Source: Lysinibacter cavernae
GTDB lineage: Bacteria; Actinomycetota; Actinomycetes; Actinomycetales; Microbacteriaceae
Assembly (NCBI RefSeq): GCF_011758565.1
Contig: NZ_JAAMOX010000001.1
Span: 2,146,340-2,210,339 of the forward strand
Direction of reading: 5' to 3'
DNA: 64,000 bases
Both the position numbers and the translations under genes were made by a program. Shown one piece after another: positions 18,801-26,200 of the stretch. The notes under the pieces were generated by a model. That model made no database searches, was not told the DNA's origin, and worked only from the letters and a program-made list of their open reading frames with translations. How positions within the stretch are numbered: the first letter of the stretch is position 1; each line of letters opens with the position of its first letter.

Positions 18801-20683
18801 GAGGTGCTGTTTTCGCCGCCAACTGAGGGAGCCCCCGCCACAAACGTGATGGTCTGGTCGCTGCCGATCTGAGTTCCGCTCACGGTTGCAGACACGGTGA
18901 AGGGAGCTGCAGCCGTTGAGACTGCCGTCACCGAGGCGACACCGTTTGCTGCAGACACCGCGGACGTAGCTGAGAGGGTAACGCCTTCCGGCGCCACGAA
19001 GTTCACCACGGCACCCGGCTTTGCAACGTTTTCCGTATCCTTCACGGTCGCGGTGAGCGTGTGGAAGTCGGTGCCGTTTGCCAGCTTGGTGCCAGGAGTC
19101 ACAACAAAGGTGGACATCTGGGCGCTGGGAAGGGCCAGCACCGTCAGGCTCATCGCGGCCGAGTTGTTCGCCATGTTCGAGTCAGACACGCTGCCGGTGG
19201 GCGTGATCGCTACCGAGTTCGGGTCGATGACATTGGCGTCAAAGTCAGTCGGGATGATTGCGTTTGCACTATTGAGCCCAAGCGGTGCGTTTGCCGCCAC
19301 AGTAGCAGCAACCTTGAGTGTCACACTTGAGCCGACAGGCCCGTACCAGTCTTGGCTGAGCACTGTGCCGTTTTGCACGGGGCTACCCTCACACACAGCA
19401 CCACCGTTCGCTTCACACGTCCACGTAGCGTTTTCGAGACCAAGGGCCGCAAGGTTCTGGTAAATCCGGCTTGTTCCGGGGGTTCCAGCGCCGTTTATCG
19501 GTGCGGGACCAGCATTTGTCGCCGTCAGACTGAACGAGACGTTATCGCCTCGACTCGCAATGCCATTAGCCCCGCTGGTCGCAATTGGCGTCGCAGTTAG
19601 TGCTGCATCCGTAGAAGTGCTGGCATGGATGTTTCCAATCTGAGTCGCCATTGACAGTCCACCGGTTGAGGCTGCAAACCCAAATCGCAAATTCTTAGGG
19701 AGGGTGTTGAACACGCCATTTCCCGGAATAACCTGGTAATCAAGAACATTGTTTTCCCACGATGCAGGCTCTCGTCCCACCGCCGTGAGTGCACTCACGG
19801 AAACGGTAATTCGGGGGCCGGCATTTTCCTGCGGGGTCACTGCAACGCGGGCGCGTCGGAACTGCGCGGTGCTGCCGGTGACACTCCCTTGAGAAAGCGA
19901 ACCGTTCGTGAGGGCTTTAGCCGAGGCATAGTTGTATTGAACGCCGCAGGTACCCTGACCGGTGCCTGCTCCACCGTCGCCCGAGCCACGGAGCACAATG
20001 CCGTTTGCGAGGCTCGGTTGCTGCCCTGTCCGCTGATCGTTACGGTTTGCTGTCGAACCGCCACCGCTCACACTAAAGGAACCATAGGTATCAAAACCGA
20101 TACCAAGGTAGCCTTTTTCCATGCCATTAACACCGGTTCCAGTGCCGTTACACGCCGATGTGTAGCCGAGTCCCGATCCGGCTGCACCGATTCGAGTGTG
20201 TACAAAGTTTGGGTCGTCACCGTCAGTGAGGAAGAAGCTAAAGCCGTCGGCACGTTGCGCAGTTCCAGGCGCAAATCCGCGAAAATCGAATTCGAAGTTG
20301 GCCCCTTCATTCACGGGAATGGATTGTTTGCTAATGAGCGCACCGGTTTGGTTTGTTGCATTCTTGGTGAGCTGCAGCCAGCCGATACCGTCTGCGCCGG
20401 AGTTGGTCGCGGTTGCGCCAGAGTACGTTGGCGCGCCAAAAACCCAAAAATCATTGTTTCCAACAAACGCGGCGTTCGCGGCGCCTGAGGAAAAGTCCAT
20501 GTTCACCGGAAAAACGACTGTCGCAGCCTCCGCCGACGTCGGCATCAGCGAGCTGCCTCCAGCCGCCAAGGCCGCGACGAGTGTCAGCGACAGTGATCGC
20601 TTGACAAGGCCCCTGCGCTCAGCTTTTGGCCGCGCTAACCTGTCGAGAGACCGCCCCATACGGTTCATTCCAGTTTTTATCAT
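12890..20683 (-). CDS. Giant surface adhesin: L-type lectin, DUF11-like, invasin-type and Ig-like repeats
   Basis: This is a 2597-residue secreted protein. A signal peptide (~25-53, cleavage after AEA) is followed by an L-type lectin-like domain (~55-360: NDFWVFGAP, RADGFSFFLTDGDDP, GYLGIGFDTYG). Next come a DUF11-like segment (~370-515), about seven invasin/Big_1-like repeats with PADGAAAHTV-type starts (~520-1210), and about fifteen Ig-like modules. Twelve of these are nearly identical 84-residue units. The C-terminus is VTGGEA, a hydrophobic helix and RRRQHSA, a cell-wall sorting-like tail in which LMVTG stands in place of LPxTG. Binding of glycans by the lectin domain is inferred. It is divergent from the sigma-fusion gene, a possible regulator. 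Confidence 0.88.
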   Translation of the reverse strand: MIKTGMNRMGRSLDRLARPKAERRGLVKRSLSLTLVAALAAGGSSLMPTSAEAATVVFPVNMDFSSGAANAAFVGNNDFWVFGAPTYSGATATNSGADGIGWLQLTKNATNQTGALISKQSIPVNEGANFEFDFRGFAPGTAQRADGFSFFLTDGDDPNFVHTRIGAAGSGLGYTSACNGTGTGVNGMEKGYLGIGFDTYGSFSVSGGGSTANRNDQRTGQQPSLANGIVLRGSGDGGAGTGQGTCGVQYNYASAKALTNGSLSQGSVTGSTAQFRRARVAVTPQENAGPRITVSVSALTAVGREPASWENNVLDYQVIPGNGVFNTLPKNLRFGFAASTGGLSMATQIGNIHASTSTDAALTATPIATSGANGIASRGDNVSFSLTATNAGPAPINGAGTPGTSRIYQNLAALGLENATWTCEANGGAVCEGSPVQNGTVLSQDWYGPVGSSVTLKVAATVAANAPLGLNSANAIIPTDFDANVIDPNSVAITPTGSVSDSNMANNSAAMSLTVLALPSAQMSTFVVTPGTKLANGTDFHTLTATVKDTENVAKPGAVVNFVAPEGVTLSATSAVSAANGVASVTAVSTAAAPFTVSATVSGTQIGSDQTITFVAGAPSVGGENSTSNFEVTTGSLPADGAAAHTVKATVRDANGNPVKDQVVTFASPTGTQLSAPTATTNPSGIATVSITATKAGDHSVTASVLGTSLTGTATTATFEAATSSIGANGKSDVTVTTDESVANGSDTQTVTATIRDANNNPKSGVTVDFVALDSAATVKTASAVTNENGVASTEVTAKVAGSHRVAATVGGVAVKNSPVAATFIAGEPTFGADGTSIFEVTDGEVEANGVARHGASATVRDADGNPVAGVTVNFTVSDGAQLSVASSLTNADGIASTQIASSSAGSYTVSAMVSSESIKGSPATVTFKSGAAAANTSSWAVTPDGAVAADGSQAFTATVTVKDKNNNAVKDATIGFVVPSGLTMVPGTMTTDAGGKMSAKFTATVADDYTLIAQLGAEQIGESAVLSFVAGAASANSSTITATPEFVQANGSHKAVVTVAVFDAKGNAVVDQGDIVAIRSSHGTISAVTQLPNGSYQATVTSTTAGDAEFTFSIDGDDSDETAAATFVATPTSPVVNPTNGLSVSGVTTPGTTVEIRNAANVVIGTTVADTKGHYSITPTVALADNDVITVTSVDEHGFSSAATPVTIDLKAPAKPAVNPSNGKQITGGPIAAGNAVSVVDAGGNPIAGDVTMNEDGTFLFIPSAPFEEGDTVRVFVTSPAGNDSESVDVFIKTTPPTVPTVNPSNGKQITGGPIAETDEVLVLDKDGKPVPGAIEIDENGNFTFVPKTPLTEDDTITVVVKDVAGNTSTPEDVFIKTTAPTVPVVDPSNGQLVTGGPIAENDEVLVLDKDGVQVPGTVEIDSEGNFTFTPDVPFVEGQEITVVVKDVAGNTSTPEDVFIKTTPPTVPSVNPSNGKEITGGPIAENDEVLVLDKDGKPVPGTVQIDKDGNFTFVPETPLTEGQEITVVVKDVAGNTSTPEDVFIKTTPPTVPTVNPSNGKEITGGPIAENDEVLVLDKDGKPVPGAIEIDENGKFTFVPTTPLTEDDTITVVVKDVAGNTSTPEDVFIKTTAPTVPVVDPSNGQFVTGGPIAENDEVLVLDKDGVQVPGTVEIDSEGNFTFTPDVPFVEGQEITVVVKDVAGNTSTPEDVFIKTTPPTVPSVNPSNGKEITGGPIAETDEVLVLDKDGNKVPGTIEVDKDGNFTFVPKTPLTEDDNITVVVKDVAGNTSTPEDVFIKTTPPTVPTVNPSNGKQITGGPIAETDEVLVLDKDGKPVPGTVEIDAEGNFTFVPTTPLTEEDNVTVVVKDVAGNTSTPEDVFIKTTAPTVPVVDPSNGQLVTGGPIAKNDEVLVLDKDGVQVPGTVQIDKDGNFTFVPETPLTEGQEITVVVKDPAGNTSTPEDVFIKTTPPTVPSVNPSNGKEITGGPIAETDEVLVLDKDGVQVPGTIEVDKDGNFTFVPKTPLTEDDIITVVVKDVAGNTSTPEDVFIKTTPPTVPVVDPSNGQLVTGGPIAENDEVLVLDKDGNKVPGTVEIDENGNFTFTPETPLVEGQEITVVVKDPAGNTSTPEDVFIKTTPPTVPSVNPSNGKEITGGPIAKGDEVLVLDKDGVQVPGTVQIDKDGNFTFVPETPLTEGQEITVVVKDPAGNTSEPEGVFVKTTPPMVPSVNPSNGKQITGGPIAETDEVLVLDKDGKPVPGTVEIDAEGNFTFVPKTPLTEDDNVTVVVKDVAGNTSEPKGVFVKTTPPATPVIDPTNGTIVTGGPIAPDTVVTVVDGNGNVIPGVIGVDGQGHFTFTPDVPLTAGTNAKVVVTDEVGNSVEVPIVIDTTKPKPPVIDPTDGTNVTGCAEPGSTVTIRDAHGNIIGTGIAGDDCRFQVELQTELDPNSVITVDVTSPAGNTSDSVTITVGLTSMLLEGGRLAAGETQVARGFGYQPGETVRGELHSEPVDLGTQVANDRGEVVFTFAVPADLELGTHTVTIESNFSGSLSQTFEVYEPEVAVGELMVTGGEALLPLTLGALLVLLGAAALAMTRRRQHSA
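13773..16796 (-). repeat. Twelve tandem 252-bp (84-residue) repeats inside the adhesin
   Basis: Units run TPPTVPxVNPSNG...VFIKT and are 84 residues long without gaps. Starts alternate VPT-VN, VPV-VD and VPS-VN in a three-unit cycle, so the array has a ~756-bp higher-order period. Units differ mainly in short blocks (KPVPG, VQVPG, NKVPG; TEDD, TEGQ). The near identity at DNA level points to recent unequal exchange or gene conversion. Confidence 0.9.
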
Positions 20684-21138
20684 CAGTTTTCTTTCGTGTC
20701 ATAGGCAACGAGAGTTCATACCCAACCGTGCTCACCTCACAACGTTCAGAGTCGTCAGCAAGAGAGAACAAGGTCAGCGGCGCACCCCCATGGTTTGCCT
20801 GTTTGCCCCTAGCAATGAGACACCGCGAACGAGGCCTCACAGGGAGAGAGGCACCAGAGTTCGTTTCGTGACGCGGCGATCCATAATTTGTCGCATCTGC
20901 CGTTTCGGCGACGCAACCCCCATGAACTATTCTTGCAGAAGATATTTATGGCCTATTATTTTGCCAGGTGTCTCCCAGTCACAATCCAGCCTGACCACCG
21001 TGCCTTCGACTTAGACTTATCCAACACAGCCAGCTGTTGGGGAACCGCTGGCTCTTCAACTCGTGACAGTTGCCAATCATCTCCGGCGGCGTCACGAAAC
21101 TCGTTCCGGGGTCTCTCTCACGATGAAGGACCTCATTC
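20684..21138. other. Divergent intergenic region between adhesin and sigma-fusion genes
   Basis: This 455-bp region has no convincing gene. It has A/T-rich patches (20930-20965) unlike the flanking DNA, suggesting promoters in both directions. The short ORFs crossing it (for example 20626-20871) overlap the adhesin start and lack support. Confidence 0.5.
21041..21065 (+). promoter_or_regulatory. Candidate ECF-type promoter before the sigma-fusion gene
   Basis: GGAAC (21041-21045), 16 bases, then CGTG (21062-21065) fits the general ECF promoter layout of an AAC-containing -35 and a CGT-type -10. It would start transcription about 65 nt before the TTG start. Autoregulation is inferred; one match in AT/GC-mixed DNA can occur by chance. 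Confidence 0.35.
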
Positions 21139-23139
21139 TTGACTGAAGGAGAACACCGGACTTTGTCCATTCACACGGAACACGAGGGGCACTCGGCCGC
21201 TGAGCAGTACGCTCGCGCCACCGACGCTGAACTTGTTGCTGCAACACGTGCAGGTCAGAATGCTGCCTACGCGGAGCTGTGGCGACGACACGCCAACGTT
21301 GGCCTCGGCATCGCACGTCGAGCGACGCATTCGTTTGATCCAGAAGATTTGCTTGCCGAGGCATACGCAAACATCCTTGAAGCCATCGGAAAAGGACAGG
21401 GCCCAACGGGGCCGTTTCGGCCATATCTCAGCACGGTTGTTCGCAACGTAGCGACCCGCTGGGCTCGCGCGATTCAAGAATCAACCGTCGATGATGTCGG
21501 GGAGCTCCTCGACAGGGTCGCTTCGATAGACAATCGGAATGAGCTCGATAACCGGATGCTGCTCATCGGGGCTTTCCAGTCTCTCGCTCCGCGCTGGCAA
21601 GAAATCCTGTGGCTGACCGAGGTCAACGGGCTCAAGCCGCGAGAGGTTGCGCGGCAGCTCGGCCTCTCGCCGAACTCCGTTTCGGCGCTCGCGAGTCGGG
21701 CGCGTGAGGGACTCCGTCAGGCCTGGATCGAGGCCCACCTGAAAAGTCATGCCAATGAGCCAGAGTGCGCTCGAACCATCCTGGCCCTCCCCTCGATGTC
21801 GAGGGACACGCTTCCAGAAGCCCAACAGGCGCGAGTGAATGACCACCTCAACCGGTGCGCAAGCTGCCGCAAGGTCTGGGACGAGGCGCGGGATGTAGCT
21901 TCTCGTCTACACACCGCGGTCGTCCCCGTCCTCCTTGGCCTCACGACCAGCGCCTCGCTGGCCTCTGGATTCGCCGGTACGGCGGGCGGTTCGGCAGGCG
22001 CAGGTGCGGCAGCGGCGAGCGCGCACAGCAACGGGGTGCTCTCGCTCTTCGCCAGCACCAAGGCGGTTCTTATCTCGGGCGCCGTTGGGCTTACCGCGGC
22101 TGCAACCGTCGCCTCCATCGCTATCGCACCGATGTTGCTGCCGCCGCCTGTTCCTCAGTCTGCGCCAGAGCCCGGTTCGAGCACTCCGCTCCCCGCGCAT
22201 CCGACGGCTGGGCCGGTCAGCTCTGCCCCCGGTGACCTGCCAGCAAACGAGCCGGCGTACAGCGACGAGGAGTTGCAGTGGATCACCCCTGCCACCAGGG
22301 TTCAACCGCAGGGGCCGACTGACTCGGAGGCCGCAGCATCGATGCAGGCTCCCAAGTACGCGTTCGAGCCGGGCAGTACGCTCAGCGCGAGCGCTCCCTC
22401 TCTTTCTGGCGAGGCAATCCCCTCCGCAACGGTGACGGTTGTTCTCGCGGGTGGGGCGACATCCCACCGCGTCTTTTCAACAACAGCGAACAGCGCTGGC
22501 GGGTGGGACATCCCTCTCGTGGATATCCCGAACGGCAACTACTCGGCGTGGGCGTACCAAGAATCCGAGCAGAAACGCTCGGATGCCCGTGCAACCGAAT
22601 TTGTTCTCGACCGAACAGCGACGGTTGCCCCTCGCATTACGGAAGCGCAGACGGGCAACCAAAAGTTCTCGCCAACGGTTTCGGGCACCGGGCAGCCAGG
22701 CACCATCGTGTACGTCATGCTGAATGGCGTTACCAACGAAAGCGCTGTCTCGGCGCAGGGAACGTGGCAAGTTATGACAACGAGAGGAGCCGTGATCGGC
22801 ACAAACACAATTGTGGCCGTGCAGTACGACACCAAAACGATGGTGCTGTCGGAGGTCAGCCCACCGGTGAACGTCGACCTCGTTTCGCCGTCGGTTCAGG
22901 TCAGCGGAGCTGCCCCCTCGATCCGGCTCACGGTTGCCGCTGAGCCGGGGGCTTCTGTTGAACTCGCGAGCCCGAACGGGAAGTTCTCTCACCTCATCAA
23001 ATACTCGACGGGAGTGGATGAGGTCAGCCTCAGAACGACGGGTTCGGCCAACACCTCCGCGCCAAGTTTTGCGGTCATGTCACGCTATGTCTCCCCAGAT
23101 GGGGTCCACGTCGGCCCCTGGTCTGAGGTCGCACGCTAG
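21139..23139 (+). CDS. ECF sigma factor fused to zinc-finger anti-sigma, membrane segment(s) and Ig-like domains
   Basis: This is a 666-residue single ORF. Residues ~27-105 are sigma region 2 (AYAELWRRHAN, FDPEDLLAEAYANIL) and ~145-195 are sigma region 4 (LGLSPNSVSALASRAREGL). At ~236 is HLNRCASC, the HxxxCxxC zinc-binding motif of anti-sigma factors. Hydrophobic segments follow at ~258-280 and ~310-335, then a Pro-rich linker and Ig-like domains to the end. With one true membrane helix the Ig part would be outside the cell; with two it would be inside. The start is TTG at 21139 or 21163; the latter has AAGGAG 11 nt upstream. Large C-terminally extended ECF proteins are known in Actinobacteria (ECF52-like). 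Confidence 0.82.
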   Translation: MTEGEHRTLSIHTEHEGHSAAEQYARATDAELVAATRAGQNAAYAELWRRHANVGLGIARRATHSFDPEDLLAEAYANILEAIGKGQGPTGPFRPYLSTVVRNVATRWARAIQESTVDDVGELLDRVASIDNRNELDNRMLLIGAFQSLAPRWQEILWLTEVNGLKPREVARQLGLSPNSVSALASRAREGLRQAWIEAHLKSHANEPECARTILALPSMSRDTLPEAQQARVNDHLNRCASCRKVWDEARDVASRLHTAVVPVLLGLTTSASLASGFAGTAGGSAGAGAAAASAHSNGVLSLFASTKAVLISGAVGLTAAATVASIAIAPMLLPPPVPQSAPEPGSSTPLPAHPTAGPVSSAPGDLPANEPAYSDEELQWITPATRVQPQGPTDSEAAASMQAPKYAFEPGSTLSASAPSLSGEAIPSATVTVVLAGGATSHRVFSTTANSAGGWDIPLVDIPNGNYSAWAYQESEQKRSDARATEFVLDRTATVAPRITEAQTGNQKFSPTVSGTGQPGTIVYVMLNGVTNESAVSAQGTWQVMTTRGAVIGTNTIVAVQYDTKTMVLSEVSPPVNVDLVSPSVQVSGAAPSIRLTVAAEPGASVELASPNGKFSHLIKYSTGVDEVSLRTTGSANTSAPSFAVMSRYVSPDGVHVGPWSEVAR

Positions 23140-23185
23140 GCCTCGTCCACCTCATCGCACCGCTGACCGCGGTGCGGAACACACA

Positions 23186-23218
23186 GCGAGGCGGCAGTCC
23201 GAAGATCTGCCGCCTCGC
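23186..23218. terminator. Bidirectional terminator hairpin between convergent genes
   Basis: GCGAGGCGGCAG pairs perfectly with 23207-23218 around a 9-nt loop. It sits between the stop of the sigma-fusion gene (23139) and the stop of the minus-strand rhamnosidase (23268). Confidence 0.8.
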
Positions 23219-23267
23219 CGGCCCTCAGGGGATGGCGCCCTCAGCGCCGTTGCCCCTCAGGAACCGA

Positions 23268-26200
23268 TTACTCTGCGCGGTTGCGCTTGACTCCCCACGT
23301 ACGACGCGAGGCAAACACCAGCCCTGCGGCTAGCAGCCCAAACGCCGCAAGCAGGAGCGGCGCTGTCTGAGCGCCGGTGTCAGAGAGCACCTGGGCCGGG
23401 ATGGTGACGGTTCCGCCACCAGGCGTTCCAGGCGTTCCTGGCGTGCCCGGCGTTCCCGGGTCGGCCGCAACCACAAAGACGAGCGAATGATCGCCTGCTT
23501 CGAGGTCTGCGGGGATCGTGACAACCGCCGAGACGACGCCGCGAGCATCCGCCGTCACCGTTGCCAACGTGACAGGCGTCGAATGCAGCTCAATTGTCAC
23601 CTTGGCTCCGGCCGCGAACCCACTTGCCTCGACAAGCGTCTGAGCTCCTGGGACGACCTGCACAGGACCCGGCTGGCCTGACCGCGCAAGCACAACCGTC
23701 TCGCCGACGTTGCCGGCGACGTCAACCGCGCGCACGTGCACGGTTGAGGGTGTCGCCGCCGAACCGATCAGCGCGCTCAGGCTGTCGACCCAGACATCCC
23801 CATCCAGCGAGTACTGGTTGTGGGAGATCCCCGAGCCGGTCAAGCCATCATTGCCAAGGGCGGTAACGCGCCCGTCGTTCGAGAGCCAGCCCCATGCGCT
23901 TGGTGCGGTCGCGTCAACGTTGGCCGTGAGCGAGCCGGGAGCGCTCACGTTCTGGGCCGCATCGGTTGCCCGATACGTGATCGTGTTACTCCCCTCTGAG
24001 AGCGCGACCGGCGCGGAGTAGGTTCGCCATTCGCCTCCGTTGAGCGTGTACTCGATCGACTCGATATCGCTTTCGGTATCGGATGCTTCAAGCGTGAGCT
24101 CGGCGCCATCCACGTACCAGCCTGCAAGGCCAGCCTTGGATACGGACGCAGTGACCACTGGGGCGGTTTCGTCTGGGATGACAACCGTTCCCGTCACGCG
24201 CTCAACGGCGCCAACGTTGCCGGCGGTATCCGTCGAGCGGAACGCAACATCGAAGTCACCAGCCCGGCGAATCTCCACAGACGTTCCCGCCGTCCAATCA
24301 CCGTCGTTCACACGGTATTCGGTTGAGGCGACACCAGAGGTCGCGTCGGTTGCGGCAAACGTCAGCACAGCACCGTGTTCGATGGGCGCGCCAACAACTG
24401 GCATTTCCGGGTCACGAACCGAGGCGACGGATGCCGTGGTCACGGGCGCAACCGTGTCGAGCTTGACCGAGTGCGTCTTGGTCTCACTCGTGTTGCCGGC
24501 AACATCGGTGGCGTTGTAACTCAGCACGCTTTCGCCCTCTGCGGTCACCGAGATGGGTGCCGTGTAGGGGTCGAGCGCACCGGCAAGACCTGCACGAACA
24601 GTCAGGTCGCCGGGGCGATCATCCTTCGCCGCAACCTCAAGCGTGACTGGCGCTTTGGTGTACCAGCCGGTGCCGTTTGGTCCGGCAGGGGTCGCCGTGA
24701 CCTCAACCTGTGGAGCAACCGAGTCGGTAGCAACGGGGGCGGTCCAGACATCCGCGATCGAGGGATCGTAGAAGCCGTGATCGTCGAGGTTTTCGAATTT
24801 GATGCGCACCGGACTTGCCGTGGCGTATTCGGCGCCAACCACAAACTCGAAGGTCTCGGTGCCGAGCCCACCCGTGTGGGTGAAGAGCCGCTCGTGCACC
24901 TCAACGCCGTTGACGTAGATCTTGTACTTCTTGGTCTGTGCCCGGTCGTAGGTTTCGATCGATCGGATGACGAAGGGCTCGTTTGGCACAACAGCCGCGT
25001 TGAACTCGAAGAACGAGAAGTCGGTCAGGTGACCGGCGTAGCGCCTCGTGAGTCCGGCCTCGGTGTTGGTTCCAGACGAGGCGGATGCCGTCAGGCCGTG
25101 CGCCTGCTCGTCGGCCGCGTTGCCAAGATCGACGTGGTCGTAGCCGGTGGCCGGCGCGGTAATCGGAACAACCGCAACCTTGACGGTTGCCGGCGCCGAC
25201 GCAAAGGTCACTCCGTCGCGCACAAACGATGCCGTGAGCGAATGCGTGGCCGGTGATGACTCGGTGCCAAGCGGCACAAACACGGGAACCGTGAACTCGG
25301 TCGTTGCACCCGCGGCGACCAGCTGGTCAGCCCCCGCGAGCGGCGTGATCCAACCTGCCGGAACCGCCGTCTCGATGTGTCCGCGCGCGGGCTCGTTGCC
25401 CGAGTTCTGCACCGAAACGGTGAGGGTCGCTGTGGCACCAGGTTCAACCGTCTCGGGGGCAACGGTTGCCGACGTGATCTGGAGAGGTGAGTCGACCGTC
25501 AATTCGGTCGCGGCTGGGAGCCCAACCACCACATCCTTGAAGGTGTATTTCACCCGAACGATCGGCGCGACGGCACCGGGAACGCTCCCCTGCGGGACGG
25601 TGAACCCAAGCGTTGCTGAGGCGTCAGACGCCCCCGTGAGCGTCTCGGCGACCGGCACATCGCCGGCGGGGTCGAGCGTCCAAGACTCATCAAGGCCTTC
25701 GATCGATGCGGTCACGGCGTTTACCGTCGTTTCACCGCCGTTTGAGACCGTCGCCGCGATGGCACCGGTTTCGCCCGGCTTATAGGCAGCCGCAGACGGC
25801 GCGGCGGATGCCGTGAGCTGCAGCAGGTCGCTAATGGTGGCATCCGCAGACGTGCGAACGGCAAGCGCCGCCGCGACGAGCGGTTCGGTGACGGCCGGGT
25901 CTGCGCCAAGCGCGGCCAGCTGCGCGTCGATCCCGCCAAGCAGCGTGAGCACCCCTGTGAGCGTCGCGGCACCCTCAACCGACTTGCCGTCGGCGACCTG
26001 GAGGAGGCCGTCGGTTGCCGTGTTGATGCCAGACGTAATGGAGGCCGTGAGCGCCGCGTGATCGGAATCGCTAAGGTCGCCGTTGGTGTGTGCCAGGTCA
26101 ACCGTCGTCTGGAGGTCGGCGAGGCGGTCGAGGATATCGCCAACCGCGCCCGTCTTGGTGTTGACCGCAAACGAGTAGTCTCCGGAGCCAACCGTGACGA

